A stretch of 64,000 bases of DNA from Verrucomicrobiota bacterium (GCA_030604905.1 JAUVVA010000001.1:62001-126000), one strand, 5' to 3'. Numbered from the stretch's first letter, positions 1 to 9,610 are shown. The notes: generated from the letters alone by a model not told the origin. Numbers and translations: made by a program.

Positions 1-621
1 GCGGCTCATCCACTCCTTCGGGGAGCAGCCCGCGGCGCTGGCGAAGAGGCGACGCAGGGTGGGCTGGCTGACGCCGAGGACGTGGGCGATCTCGCGGACG
101 CCGGGGCGTTCGTGGAAGTGCGTGCGGAGCCAGTATTCGGCGGCGCGGATGCGGAGTTCCGGGGAGAGGGAGGAGTTCTCGAGGGAGCGGGCGGAAAGGA
201 GAAGGATGGCGAGGTCCATCAAGGCCCGTTGGGCGTGAAATTCGAGCAGCGGGTCGCCGTGCCACCAGCGCGGTTGAAGATCGCGGGCGAGACGCGAGAG
301 GCGGGGGAGATCGCCGGAGGCGAGCTCCACGCCGAACCAGCCTCCGCCCGACCGGGCGAGCTTGGCGACGGCCTCGGGAACCGCGTCGAAGTGGAAGACG
401 GCGATGGCGCAGGGCTGGCGTGGCTCGCCGGCCCAGCCGTGGGTGCAGCCGGGCGCGAAGACCCAAAGGGTGCGCGAGCGCGGAGCGACGGCGGGGCCTC
501 CGGGAAAGGTGGGCGCGAGGCGGCCGCGGGTCACCGCGTAGATTTCCCAGTGCGGGCGCGAGATCGGGGCGAGCGGGTGGTCGCCGAAATCGCGCGGGCC
601 TTGGCTGACGTAGGTGAGCAT
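1..621 (-). CDS. AraC-family transcriptional regulator, C-terminus cut by window edge
   Basis: The 207 visible codons read into the window edge, so the second half of the DNA-binding domain is missing. Residues 1 to about 90 resemble an AraC-type sensor domain (PHWEIYAVTRG, then FAPGCTHGW). Residues from about 165 give the first helix-turn-helix, REIAHVLGVSQPTLRRLF, followed by AAGCSPKEW, both typical of the AraC/XylS family. The ATG at 621 is chosen because it lies 26 bp after the stop of the SGNH hydrolase gene and opens the sensor domain; the frame stays open further upstream. It is the last gene of a long minus-strand run of polysaccharide enzymes, so it probably senses a sugar and controls the locus. 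That role is inferred. Its binding site might be the phased TTGC elements at about 9.6, 30.9 and 48.8 kb. Confidence 0.88.
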   Translation of the reverse strand, partial: MLTYVSQGPRDFGDHPLAPISRPHWEIYAVTRGRLAPTFPGGPAVAPRSRTLWVFAPGCTHGWAGEPRQPCAIAVFHFDAVPEAVAKLARSGGGWFGVELASGDLPRLSRLARDLQPRWWHGDPLLEFHAQRALMDLAILLLSARSLENSSLSPELRIRAAEYWLRTHFHERPGVREIAHVLGVSQPTLRRLFASAAGCSPKEWMSR

Positions 622-647
622 GGGAATGCGTGACCCACGTCGGGGGC

Positions 648-3056
648 TTACCAGCCGCGGCGGGTCAGCTCGGCGGCGAGAAGCTCGGCGATGAGTTGCT
701 GGCCGGCGTCGTTGAAGTGGACGTTGTCGGAGCGGAGGCTGGCGGGCGGGATGTCGGCGGCGCGGTTGGCCTGGTCGGCGGGCGAGGAGTTGGCGGCGCG
801 GATGAGGGCGGTGCGCACGTCCACGAAATTGTCCGGAAACTCCTGACGGAGGAGTTGGTTCAGGTTGACCGTGCCGATGTAGTATTGGTTGCCGATGGTC
901 TCGCCGCCGGTGGCGTTGTCGCCGTTGGTGACGGAGACGATGAGGAAGCGCGCGTCGAGGGCCTTGATGTGCTCCACGGCGGCGCGGATGTCGGCGTAGA
1001 CCTCGTGGGGGCGGGCGTTGTTGTTGCGGCCCATCCAGAGGATGAAGGTGTCGGCGTCGCGATCGGTGTGGGTGCGGAGAGCGAGATCGGTGGCGCCGCC
1101 GGGGTGGGTCCAGTCGAAGACGAAGGGGCCTTGGAGGGCGGTGGGCGCGGCGAAGTCGGCGCTCAGGGAGACGAGGGTGCGGGCCGGTTTGCCGAGGATG
1201 ACGCCGCTGAAGGTGTGGGTGGTGGAGAGGGCGGGGCCGCCGGGGGTGGCGGCGAGGGAGAAGCCCTCGGAGTCGGCCGCGACGACATGGTAGAGCTGGT
1301 GGGCGAAGAAGGCGGGCGGGGCGGCGCCGGGGCGGAAGGAGGCGGTGTCGCCGTTGACGAAATCGTGGTTTGGCGAGGTGAAGCGGGAGGTGTTGGCGGC
1401 GATGGAGAACGTGACGTCGTCGGCGACGAGGGAGACACCGGCGGCGTCGGCGCCGCGCACGAAGTAGGTTTTGCCGACGATGAGGGGCGAGGGCAGCGGG
1501 CCGGCGGGAAAGTGGACGACGTCGCCGTTGGCGAAGGGGTGCCCGGCGGCGAGGAGACGGGTGGCGTTGGCGGCGCGGTTGGACGTGACGGTGGCGGCGA
1601 GCGGGGTGGAGGACTCGCCGATTTTCACGCCGCGGTTGAAGAACTCGACGCGGGAGATGTTGGCGATGGTGGCGGCCTGGGTGGCGCGGGCGGCGCCGGA
1701 GGCGGGATTCATCACGCGGGCGTGGGTGGTGCGCGAGGCGACGATGCGAACGGAGGTGCCGGCGGGAGTGGAGGCGGCGAAGGCGGGGAAGGGCGAGGTG
1801 AGGGTGAGGCCGCGCAGGCGGTCGGCGATTTGCAGGGAGGTGTCGCCGCCGATGCCGCAGTTTAGCACGGTGCGGCCGGGGAGAAGCGTGAGCAATTTCT
1901 CGGCGTAGGTGCCGGGGTTGCCGGTGAGGCTGTCGCCCCAGCAGACGATGCGCGGCGAAGGCGTGACGGGGACCCGCGGGGTGGCTTGAAGGCGGTAGAA
2001 GCGGCGATCGCCGCCGCGGGTGTCGAGCGCGGTGCGAGCGCCGTCGGCGAGGGCGGTGGCGAGGGGCGAGGCGGGCCAGGAGGCGAGGTCGGTGGATTCG
2101 TGGAGGCCGAGGGCGACATCGAGCAGGCCGGCCCGCTCGGGCCAGGCGAGAGCGAGGCCGGAGGGCGCGAGGGCGAGGGCGAGCGCGGACGAGTCGGCGA
2201 CGAGCGGATCTGAGCCGAGGGCGTATTCGAGGAGATTGGAGCGCCCGTCGCCGTCCGGATCGTGAGCGGTGGCGCCGGCGGCGGCGCGCAGCGAGGTGGC
2301 GAGCCCCTGGGCGCGGCGCCATTGCTCGAAAGTGGACCAGGCGGGAGCGGCGGGATCGGGCGGGAGGGGGATGCCGGTGACCGGGTTGGGGGTCTGGGAG
2401 ATCGTCGAGTTCTGGAAGGCGTGAACGCGAAACTCGTAGGGCTGGCCGGTGACGAGGCCCGTGACGATGTGCTCGGTGGTGTTGGCGGGCAGGTTGTTGA
2501 TGTTGATCCAGGTCGTCGTGCCGGCGGCGCGGTATTGGACGCGGAAGTGGGTCTCGGTTTCAAAGAGGTCGAGCCAGCGCAGGCGTAAGGATGTGGCGGA
2601 TACGCGCTCGATGGTGTGGAGGAAGGGCGCGGTCTGGGCGAGGGTCTCGTCCTCGGCGATGGTGACGGCGGCGGAGGACGGGCTGCCCACGGTGTAGGCG
2701 GGGTCGGGGAGGAGGGTGGCGACGGCGGTCTCGGCGAGGTTGGCCTCGGCGACGGCGTCGTTGATCGGCAGGAGGGGAAATTCGACGGAGGTCGCGCCGG
2801 CGGGAATCGTGACGGAGCCCGGGCCGGTCTCGTAGTCGAGCCCCGCGGTGGCGGTGCCGGACCAGGCGAGGCGGACGGTGAGGGGGGCGGCGGCGGGGCC
2901 GTTGCGTTCGACGCGGAAAAGTCCGGGGTAAACGCCCGCCTCGGTGGCGGTGGCGACCGGAGCGGTGATCGAAACGACCTGGGCGGCGAGGGTCGTGGCG
3001 AGCGCGGCGCAGGAGGCGGCGATGAAGGGAAGACGGAGGGCGCGGACGGCGGTCAT
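648..3056 (-). CDS. Secreted multidomain SGNH/GDSL-type esterase with Calx-beta and FN3 modules
   Basis: The 802-aa protein has a signal peptide (residues 1-25, ending TLAAQ). It continues with a Calx-beta-like domain (about 26-138, with GTATAGLDYE and VTIAEDE), an FN3 domain (about 145-225) and a DPDGDGRSNLLEYALG module followed by a RRFYRL strand (about 265-355). The SGNH hydrolase begins at about 368: WGDSLTG carries the Ser, GIGGDTS is block II and NVHFNDAGQ near 779 carries the Asp/His. Between blocks II and III sit about 200 extra residues with two copies of an HxFxNGDxxxF-type beta motif. SGNH enzymes with these blocks deacylate carbohydrates, and this one is probably an exported polysaccharide deacetylase or esterase. 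It lies 8 bp downstream of the toroid-like gene, hence in the same operon. The hydrolase fold is secure; the substrate is unknown. Confidence 0.85.
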   Translation of the reverse strand: MTAVRALRLPFIAASCAALATTLAAQVVSITAPVATATEAGVYPGLFRVERNGPAAAPLTVRLAWSGTATAGLDYETGPGSVTIPAGATSVEFPLLPINDAVAEANLAETAVATLLPDPAYTVGSPSSAAVTIAEDETLAQTAPFLHTIERVSATSLRLRWLDLFETETHFRVQYRAAGTTTWININNLPANTTEHIVTGLVTGQPYEFRVHAFQNSTISQTPNPVTGIPLPPDPAAPAWSTFEQWRRAQGLATSLRAAAGATAHDPDGDGRSNLLEYALGSDPLVADSSALALALAPSGLALAWPERAGLLDVALGLHESTDLASWPASPLATALADGARTALDTRGGDRRFYRLQATPRVPVTPSPRIVCWGDSLTGNPGTYAEKLLTLLPGRTVLNCGIGGDTSLQIADRLRGLTLTSPFPAFAASTPAGTSVRIVASRTTHARVMNPASGAARATQAATIANISRVEFFNRGVKIGESSTPLAATVTSNRAANATRLLAAGHPFANGDVVHFPAGPLPSPLIVGKTYFVRGADAAGVSLVADDVTFSIAANTSRFTSPNHDFVNGDTASFRPGAAPPAFFAHQLYHVVAADSEGFSLAATPGGPALSTTHTFSGVILGKPARTLVSLSADFAAPTALQGPFVFDWTHPGGATDLALRTHTDRDADTFILWMGRNNNARPHEVYADIRAAVEHIKALDARFLIVSVTNGDNATGGETIGNQYYIGTVNLNQLLRQEFPDNFVDVRTALIRAANSSPADQANRAADIPPASLRSDNVHFNDAGQQLIAELLAAELTRRGW

Positions 3057-3064
3057 GGAAGAAA

Positions 3065-5512
3065 TCAGGGAGGCGGGACCGCGAGGCGCACGCGCAGGAA
3101 GCGGCGCGGTGCCTCGGCGGCGCCGGGGTCGGGCACGGTGATGCGTTGGCCGACGACGCCGGGGTTGGTGGCGAGTGTCGTCCAGGTGACAAGGTCGTCG
3201 CTGCGCTCGACGATGTAGTCCACGTCGGCGCGGAGCCGGTCGAAGGTGATCGCGGGCGCGCCCGAGACCAGCGTGACGGTGGGCGCGGCGGCGACACCCG
3301 GCTGGCCGGGCGCGGAGCCCAGCGAGTATTCGGCGAGTTTGTGCAGGGAGCCGGCGGCGCCGTAGACCTCGTCGCCGGTGAGGAAGGCGGGCGTGTGGTC
3401 GGCGTCGGTCGAGCTTACGACGGCGATCAGGTGGCCGTGGGGCGGGATGGTTTCCACGACCGGCACGGTGCCTCCCGTGAAGGGGATGGGCGTGACGACC
3501 TCGCTCCAGCTGCGATGGAGGCTGGCGCGGGCGAAGGCGGTGCCGACGAAGTTGCCCGAGTAGTTGCGGGCGGAGGCGGTGAGGTTGTGAACGACGCGGA
3601 TGCGGCGGCCGCTTTCCGTGAATTGGAAGACGGCGAGGCTGGCGTGGTCGGGGAGAACCTTGACGACGGAGGTGGCCGCGGAGGTGCCGGCGCGGTGGAT
3701 GTCGACGAGCAGGGAGCGGCGCGTGCCGGCGGGGAAGGTGATGGCGGCGTCGGCGCCGGATTGGGCGTCGTGGAGGCGGACGAGGGCGGAGAAATCGTCG
3801 GTGCTGGCGGGATCGGAGATTGCGATGCGCTGCTGGAGGACGGGGCCGGTGAAGCTCGTGAAGTGGACGCGGGCGCGGAGGTCGCCGAAGGAGAAGGTGT
3901 TGGTCGTGGTGTCGTGCTCGAGCGGAAGGAAGCTGCCCATGATGCCGCGGCGGCCGCCGGTGAAGACGAGGCGCGCGTCGAGGCCGTGGACGGTGTCGGA
4001 GGCGTCGTTGGTGATCGAGAGGAGGCCGATGAGGCGCTCGCCGGTGCCGACCCAGAGCTGGTTGCCGAGCCAGCGGGTGGCGCTGGTGTTCCAGTTGAGG
4101 GCGGCGTTGGCGCTGCGGCGCGAGGAGATGCGGTAACGGGTGGCGAGGGTGCCAAAGCCGCGGCGGGTGATGGTCGAGGTGTTTTCGTCCTGCGCCAGGT
4201 AGCGGTAGAGGTTGCCGCGCATGAAGTCGGTCTCCTCGCCGGGCGCGGACTTGAACTCGACGAGCGCGGTGTCGAGCGCGCCCTTGAGCGGGGTGTTGTT
4301 GGCGAGGGGGCCGAGGGCGAAGGCGCCGGCGAAGGTGTTTTTGCCGCAGTGGCGGCCTTGGTGGCCCTGGGCGGCGATGAGGTCGGCGTGCTCGGGGCCG
4401 CCGCGCTGGACGTCGCGGCCGTGGAGGATCCAGCCCCAGTTGCCGACGAAGCGGCCGCGCGGGCCGCGGAGGTTGGCGTCCCAGAAAACGCCGGGATTGT
4501 CGGGCGGCGTGCGGGTGATGCGGTTCGGCTGGAAGAGGATGGTGTTGAGCGGCTCGGTGGAGGAGGCGGTCTCGGCGGCGCGGCCGTAGAAGTAGTTGTA
4601 GCCGTCGTCGTAGAGATAGGCTTTCCAGAGCGAGGCCCGCAGGTTGCGCAGGCCGTTATACATGTGCTTGTAGGGGATGTTGGACGACTGCTCGACGTAG
4701 CCGGCGGGCTCGTTGCTGATGACGCTGTAGCGCAGGGTGGCGTCGAGGGCGGCCTTGATCGAGGGCGAGCCGGTGAGCTTCCACCACCAGATGAAGCAGC
4801 GGATGTTTTCCTCGTGGTAGGTGGCGACCTCGCCCCAGAAGCCGACGTAGCGGGCGCCGCCGTCGGCGAGGACGGAGCGGGCCATGAGGCCGTCGATCGC
4901 GGCGCGGGCTTTCTCGGCGCGGGCGAGGTTGGTGGCGTCGCCGATGGCGAGGCCGCCGAAGTAGACGGCCATGGCGAGGCGGATGTCGCCGTTGAGCCAG
5001 AGCTGGGCGATCAGGCCCTGGTCGTAGATAAGCGGGCTGGAGGCGAGGACGTGGGCGTTGTGGCGGGAGATCGCCGCCTCGTAGGCGGCTCGGCGCGCGG
5101 CGGAAAGCTCGTCGGGGCGGTGGTATTTGAGGAGCAGATACGCGTGGCAGGCCTGCCAGGCGAAGCCGATGTCACCGAGGTTTTGGCCGGCGTTCCAGAG
5201 GCCGAAGCGGTGGTCAAGGAGGACAAAGAGTCGCTCGCGGTAGGGGATCTGGTTGAAGACCGGACTGTCGGGATTGAGGTAGGCGTAGGCGGCGTTGAGG
5301 ATCTCCTCGCCGGCGCGGAAGGTGTCGGCGACGGGAACCGTGTCGCCGACGCGGACATTGTTGAAGACTCGCGCGTAGTTCGGGCTGGCGCGATCGAGCG
5401 GCAGAAGAGCGTGCGGGGCGCCGCGCGTGGCCGAAAGAAGCCCGGGTGCGAACAGGAGGAGCAGCGCCATCGCGGTCCTGCGGAAGGCGGAGAATCCCGG
5501 AAGGGCGGGCAT
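3065..5512 (-). CDS. Secreted toroid-like protein, possible polysaccharide lyase of unassigned family
   Basis: The 815-aa protein has an N-terminal hydrophobic export signal (AMALLLLFAPGLLSATRG). Residues about 60-430 are rich in helical, aromatic segments (GFAWQACHAYLLLKYH, RCFIWWWKLTG, YLYDDGYNYFYG) of the kind seen in alpha/alpha-toroid polysaccharide lyases. Residues about 430-700 are beta-rich, as in the C-terminal sandwich of such lyases. The last 80 residues are a shortened copy of the module shared with other proteins here (LAEYSLGSAP, YIVERSDDLVTW, PRRFLRVRL). I cannot assign a CAZy family. The inference of a lyase rests on the fold impression and on its place between an acetylesterase (33 bp upstream) and an SGNH esterase (8 bp downstream). 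It could instead be an unsaturated-glycan hydrolase. Confidence 0.7.
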   Translation of the reverse strand: MPALPGFSAFRRTAMALLLLFAPGLLSATRGAPHALLPLDRASPNYARVFNNVRVGDTVPVADTFRAGEEILNAAYAYLNPDSPVFNQIPYRERLFVLLDHRFGLWNAGQNLGDIGFAWQACHAYLLLKYHRPDELSAARRAAYEAAISRHNAHVLASSPLIYDQGLIAQLWLNGDIRLAMAVYFGGLAIGDATNLARAEKARAAIDGLMARSVLADGGARYVGFWGEVATYHEENIRCFIWWWKLTGSPSIKAALDATLRYSVISNEPAGYVEQSSNIPYKHMYNGLRNLRASLWKAYLYDDGYNYFYGRAAETASSTEPLNTILFQPNRITRTPPDNPGVFWDANLRGPRGRFVGNWGWILHGRDVQRGGPEHADLIAAQGHQGRHCGKNTFAGAFALGPLANNTPLKGALDTALVEFKSAPGEETDFMRGNLYRYLAQDENTSTITRRGFGTLATRYRISSRRSANAALNWNTSATRWLGNQLWVGTGERLIGLLSITNDASDTVHGLDARLVFTGGRRGIMGSFLPLEHDTTTNTFSFGDLRARVHFTSFTGPVLQQRIAISDPASTDDFSALVRLHDAQSGADAAITFPAGTRRSLLVDIHRAGTSAATSVVKVLPDHASLAVFQFTESGRRIRVVHNLTASARNYSGNFVGTAFARASLHRSWSEVVTPIPFTGGTVPVVETIPPHGHLIAVVSSTDADHTPAFLTGDEVYGAAGSLHKLAEYSLGSAPGQPGVAAAPTVTLVSGAPAITFDRLRADVDYIVERSDDLVTWTTLATNPGVVGQRITVPDPGAAEAPRRFLRVRLAVPPP

Positions 5513-5545
5513 CGGGCGGGGTGGGACCGAGGCGAACGCGGAGAC

Positions 5546-7273
5546 TCAGCGGTCCCAGTCGTCGGTGCGGAAGGGGGCGGCGGGGAGACCCTCTTTGTTG
5601 TAGAGGTTGGCGGCGGGCGTGGAGGCCCAGGCGTAGCGGACGGCGACGGGCGCGGCGACCGAGGGGGCGGAGACGATGACGGAATCGCCTTCGATACGGG
5701 TCTCGGCGGCCGCCCACTTTTTGTCGGCGCCGGCGACAAAGAAGCCGATGAGCTTGTCGGTCGGCAGCGGGGCGCCCCCCCTGGCCACCCAGGGGGCGGC
5801 GGCGGGCGTGAGGCCGGAGCCGGTATGGCTGAAGCGGATACGGATGGCGTTGCCTTTGATCTCGTGCGAGGCGTAGCGGGGGCCGACACCGACGACGCCG
5901 GGCTCGCGGTAGACCGTCTCACGGGCGAGGAGGGCGAGGCGGAGGCCGGTTTCGAGCTTGTTGTCGGGGTGGACGTCGGCGGCGTCGCCGATGTCCACCG
6001 TGACGGCAAGGCCGACGGCGGGGAGATTGCGTGAGGCGAGATCCTGGGCCTCGCGCAGCCAGGCGATGTTGGTCGCCTGCGTGGCGACAGGATCGGTGTC
6101 CTTGCCGTGGCCGGGGAGTTGCACGATGAGGAAGGGGCTGTCGCCTTGGGCCCACGCGGCACGCCAGCCGGTGATGAGACGGGCGAGGAGCTCGCGGTAG
6201 CCGATGCCGCGCGAGGAGTCGGCCTCGCCCTGATACCAGAGGACGCCGCGGTGGGCGAAGGGCGAGAAGGGCGCGATCATGGCGTTGTAGCAGATGGTGG
6301 GCGTGGACGGGCGGTCGCTGGTGCCCGGGGCGGGCATGGCCATCGGGTCGGGGGACTCGGGGCGCGGGCGCGAGTGGGTGGGCGCGGGCGGCGGGGGCTG
6401 GCCGGCGGCGCGGGCGGCGGCGACGGCGGAGGCGTGTTCGGCGCGGGCGGCGCGGAAGGGCTTGTCGACCGTCTCCTCCCACTCTTTGCGGTCGGCGTAG
6501 TAGGCTTGCAGGAGATCGGGCTTGTCGCGATTCGCGAGGTGCCTGGCGAGGGCGGATTGCCACTCCTTAAGGACCGGCTGGACGACGGGGCTGGGAGGCG
6601 GGGCCTCTAGGGAGGCGAGGGTCATCCAGGTCTTGATCGGCGTGCCGCCCCAGGCGCTGTGGAGGATGGCCACGGGGACGTTTTGCGATTTGCGAATCTC
6701 ACGGGCGAAGAAGTAGCCGACGGCGGTGAGTTCGCGGGTGGAGGCCGGCGTGGAGACGGTCCATTTGCCCTTCGGCGCGAACTGCGGCTCGGCGGCGGTG
6801 GCCTTGGCGGTCTTGAAGAAGCGGATGAGCGGGTCGGTGGCGCCGGGCAGGTGTTGGGCGGCGGAGCCGGAGCTCATGGGCGTGTCCATGTTGGACTGGC
6901 CGGAGGCGAGCCAGACGTCGCCGACGAGGACGTCGCGCACGGTGAGGGGCGAGCCGTCGGCGGCGGAAGAGGAACGGGCGTGGAGCTCACGGGACTCCGA
7001 AGAGGCGGTGAGCGGGGCGAGGGTGGCGCGCCAATTGCCAGACGAGTCGGCGGTTGTGGAAACGACTTGGCCGGCGAAGGCGACCTCGATCTTGGCGCCG
7101 GGCGTGGCGGTGCCCCAGACGGGGACGGATTGGCCGCGCTGGAGCACGGCGCCGTCGCTGAAGAGCGGGTGGAGCGTCAGCTCGGCGCGGGCGGAGGAGA
7201 GGAGCCACGGAAGGATGGCCACAAAAAGCACAAAAGGCGCAAAAAGGCGGAGCGGGAGAGAGCTAGGGTGCAT
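5546..7273 (-). CDS. Sialate O-acetylesterase-like (SASA family) carbohydrate esterase
   Basis: The 575-aa exported protein has a signal peptide at residues 1-30. A short beta domain follows (LHPLFSDGAVLQRG to about 100), then the SASA/DUF303 SGNH-type hydrolase. The nucleophile Ser lies in WLASGQSNMD at about residue 127. Supporting motifs are HSAWGGTPIKTW, GVLWYQGEAD and DIGDAADVHPDNK (about 425-435, with the catalytic Asp and His). Family members remove O-acetyl groups from sialic acids or from plant and algal polysaccharides. The fucosidase/lyase setting favours a deacetylase of the locus's polysaccharide over a true sialate esterase. An insert rich in Pro and Arg (about 275-310) precedes the YQGEAD block. 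The DNA for the signal peptide is a dispersed repeat (see 7213-7250). Confidence 0.9.
   Translation of the reverse strand: MHPSSLPLRLFAPFVLFVAILPWLLSSARAELTLHPLFSDGAVLQRGQSVPVWGTATPGAKIEVAFAGQVVSTTADSSGNWRATLAPLTASSESRELHARSSSAADGSPLTVRDVLVGDVWLASGQSNMDTPMSSGSAAQHLPGATDPLIRFFKTAKATAAEPQFAPKGKWTVSTPASTRELTAVGYFFAREIRKSQNVPVAILHSAWGGTPIKTWMTLASLEAPPPSPVVQPVLKEWQSALARHLANRDKPDLLQAYYADRKEWEETVDKPFRAARAEHASAVAAARAAGQPPPPAPTHSRPRPESPDPMAMPAPGTSDRPSTPTICYNAMIAPFSPFAHRGVLWYQGEADSSRGIGYRELLARLITGWRAAWAQGDSPFLIVQLPGHGKDTDPVATQATNIAWLREAQDLASRNLPAVGLAVTVDIGDAADVHPDNKLETGLRLALLARETVYREPGVVGVGPRYASHEIKGNAIRIRFSHTGSGLTPAAAPWVARGGAPLPTDKLIGFFVAGADKKWAAAETRIEGDSVIVSAPSVAAPVAVRYAWASTPAANLYNKEGLPAAPFRTDDWDR
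7213..7250 (-). repeat. Dispersed A-rich repeat encoding the signal-peptide core of the SASA esterase
   Basis: On the plus strand this reads ATGGCCACAAAAAGCACAAA and then GGCGCAAAAAGGCGG. Its first 21 bases from 7215 are identical to those from 20021 in an unrelated gene. Related copies lie at 11311-11345 and 22436-22470. In each case the repeat sits inside the signal-peptide codons. Both near-identical copies are read in the same frame and give FVLFVAI. Confidence 0.75.
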
Positions 7274-7327
7274 GGGGAAGAAGGATTGGTCGCAGGAAGC
7301 GCGGGAGGCGCAGAAAGCGGAGAGGAC

Positions 7328-9505
7328 TCAGGTGCCAAAGTTGCGGTCTTGGTCGGGCTGGGTGGCGGGTGGGGGCGGAGTGCCTTGGAAGGCGGGGCGG
7401 GGCGTGACTACGGGGCGGTATTCGTCGACCTGGAGGCCGATCTTCTCAAAGGGGATGGGCTGGAAGCCGGGAATTCGCTTGAAGGTCTCGGAGTCGGGCC
7501 TGAGGCCGAAGTTGCCCGCGGCGGCGTCGACGAAGCCGGGGTCGGAGGGGGTGACCCAGTTGTCGGCGGTGAGGAGAATCTCGGGGTTGTCGCGGTTGGC
7601 GCGGGAGACCTTGTTCTGGATGGCCTCGCCTTTGGGAATGACGATGAGGTTGCGCTCGAAGCGGGTGCGGAGCGGCAACTCGGGACGGTCGGCGAGGCGC
7701 GCGGCGAGGCCGGGAAATTTTTCGGACCAGGGCGGCGTGTCCATCTGCATTGCGTCGCGGCGGCCGAGCAGGTGCTTGTTGGTGGCGTAGCCGCGGCCGG
7801 CGCCGCGGTCGTCGAGACCGAAGACGGGGCCCTCGTCTTTGACGAAGATGTTGTTCTCGATGACGTGGTCGGGGCCGGAGGCGATCCAGACGCCGGTGCG
7901 CGGGCCGGCGAAGATGTTGCCGTGGACGTGGAAGCCGGTGGCGCCGTCGTCGGGGTTCACGCCGCCGACGGTGTCATACATGAAGTTGTGGCGGATGACG
8001 ACGCCCTGGATGGTCCAGTCGAGCCAGGAGTAGAAGGAGCCGGTGTCGGCGGACCCGAAGCCGCAGGCGGAGATCTCGTTGAGCTCGAAGGTGTGGAGTT
8101 GGCCGCTGACGAGGATGGCGTCGCGCGGGGCGTCGTGTATCCGGTTGTTGGCGACGCGCACGCCCACGGCGTCGCGGCGGCCGCGGTGGTTGCTGGCGCC
8201 GCCGAAGCCGACGTCCACGGCGGCGGAGTATTGGGCGCGGAGGACGCCGTAGCGGTGGATGTGGTTGTTGAGAACCTGGTTGTTCGAGAGCGTGAGCGAG
8301 CGGGACTCGCCGCCGCTGACGAGGACGCCGCCGCCGCCGAGGTCGTGGAGGTCGTTGCTCTGGACGACGGAGTTGATGCCGTGGAGGACGACGGCGCTGC
8401 CGGCGATGTGGTGGATGCGCGAGCCGAGCAGGCGGAGGGAATCGACGTTTTCGGCGACGAGGCCGTGGCCAAGGGAGTAGCCAAGGTCGAGGCGGACGAA
8501 GTCGACGTGCGAGACGCCGCTGGCGGAGATGAGCGGGGCGGCGAGCTGGGTGATGGTCACCTCGCGGAGGCCTTCGGTCGGCCAGAGGAAGAGCGTGGCG
8601 CTGGCAAAATCGAGGGCCCATTCGCCGGGGCGATCGATTTCCTCGAGGAGGTTGAGGGCGTGCCAGGGCTCCTTGCCATTACCGGGACGGGAGCCGTCGG
8701 GGTTGGTGATGTATTTGTAGCCGATTCCATTGTGGATGCCGGCGGCGAAGGCGATGGTGCGGGCGGCGGTGTCGATTTTGGCGACGCGGATGGCGGGGTC
8801 TTCCCAGCCGACGCGCCACTGGCCCTTGAGCCAGACGTGGGAGTTTTCGGTCCAACGGGCGGGGCGATCGTCGGCGTATTCGAAGACGCCGGGCACGCGG
8901 TTGGAGCCGGTGACGAGAACGCGTTTCATGACGGCGTGGCCTTCGTTGGGCCAGCGGGAGAGCGGGAGGCGTTTGCCGTCGACGAAGAGTTCGAAGAGGC
9001 CGCCTTGGTCGTCGAAGACGGCGGGGAACTCGGCGACGGAGCTGAGGCCGGCGTCGGCGAGCTTCAAGGCGACGATGCGGTCGGCGGCCTCGGGGGCGAG
9101 GCGCTTGCGGAGGGCAGGATTGGAGACCGGGCGGAAGGCGGAAAGCGGGACGGTCTTTCCGCCCATGAGACGGGCGGTTTCGCCGACGCGGGAGCGGTAG
9201 ACAACGGGAGCGCCGGGCGCGCCGGAGTCGGCCTCCTCAAGGACGAAAGACTGGTCGCGGACGTAGGTGCCGCCGGCGAGTTCGACGACGATGCCGTCGG
9301 CGGGGAGGCGACCGGCGCGGGCTTTGAGGGCGCGAATCTCGTCGCGGGCGCGCTCGAGCGTCGCGAAGGCGTTTTGGGGAGAGCGGCCGTTGGCGGTGTC
9401 GCGGCCGTCGGGGGCGACGTGGAGCTTGAGCGGCGCGGCGTCGAGTGCGGCGGCGAGGGCGCAAAACAGGACGACTAGGGCCAGAGCAGGGAGGCGGGAA
9501 AACAT
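7328..9505 (-). CDS. Secreted right-handed beta-helix glycosidase, GH141-like
   Basis: The 725-aa protein has a signal peptide (residues 1-23). It opens with HVAPDGRDTANG...FATLERARDEIR, a signature of right-handed beta-helix enzymes such as GH141. Other family-type blocks are LPLSRWPNEGH, LNLLEEIDRPGEW, LFLWP, and parallel coils with N-rich ladders (SNNQVLNNHIH, IRHNFMYD, IENNIFV). GH141 includes alpha-L-fucosidase and xylanase activities, so a fucosidase role fits the neighbouring GH29 and GH95, but other beta-helix families share these blocks. It is one of three paralogues here (also 28655-30856 and 30985-33141). The 179-bp gap upstream holds a phased TTGC element, so a transcript probably begins here and runs to the AraC gene. 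Confidence 0.8.
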   Translation of the reverse strand: MFSRLPALALVVLFCALAAALDAAPLKLHVAPDGRDTANGRSPQNAFATLERARDEIRALKARAGRLPADGIVVELAGGTYVRDQSFVLEEADSGAPGAPVVYRSRVGETARLMGGKTVPLSAFRPVSNPALRKRLAPEAADRIVALKLADAGLSSVAEFPAVFDDQGGLFELFVDGKRLPLSRWPNEGHAVMKRVLVTGSNRVPGVFEYADDRPARWTENSHVWLKGQWRVGWEDPAIRVAKIDTAARTIAFAAGIHNGIGYKYITNPDGSRPGNGKEPWHALNLLEEIDRPGEWALDFASATLFLWPTEGLREVTITQLAAPLISASGVSHVDFVRLDLGYSLGHGLVAENVDSLRLLGSRIHHIAGSAVVLHGINSVVQSNDLHDLGGGGVLVSGGESRSLTLSNNQVLNNHIHRYGVLRAQYSAAVDVGFGGASNHRGRRDAVGVRVANNRIHDAPRDAILVSGQLHTFELNEISACGFGSADTGSFYSWLDWTIQGVVIRHNFMYDTVGGVNPDDGATGFHVHGNIFAGPRTGVWIASGPDHVIENNIFVKDEGPVFGLDDRGAGRGYATNKHLLGRRDAMQMDTPPWSEKFPGLAARLADRPELPLRTRFERNLIVIPKGEAIQNKVSRANRDNPEILLTADNWVTPSDPGFVDAAAGNFGLRPDSETFKRIPGFQPIPFEKIGLQVDEYRPVVTPRPAFQGTPPPPATQPDQDRNFGT

Positions 9506-9610
9506 GGCAGAGCGGGGATGGTGTCGGCCGGTGCGCGCAGGGGAGGGCGAGCCGTCGCGCGGGGTGGTAGGGCGTCTCGAAGATTCTCGTGACGCGGCTC
9601 ACGGAACGAG

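Noticed and set aside
5546-7273. True sialic acid metabolism
   Set aside because: The SASA esterase and Kelch-SSS fusion hint at sialate, but no sialidase, lyase or kinase for sialic acid is visible. SASA-family enzymes also deacetylate other glycans.
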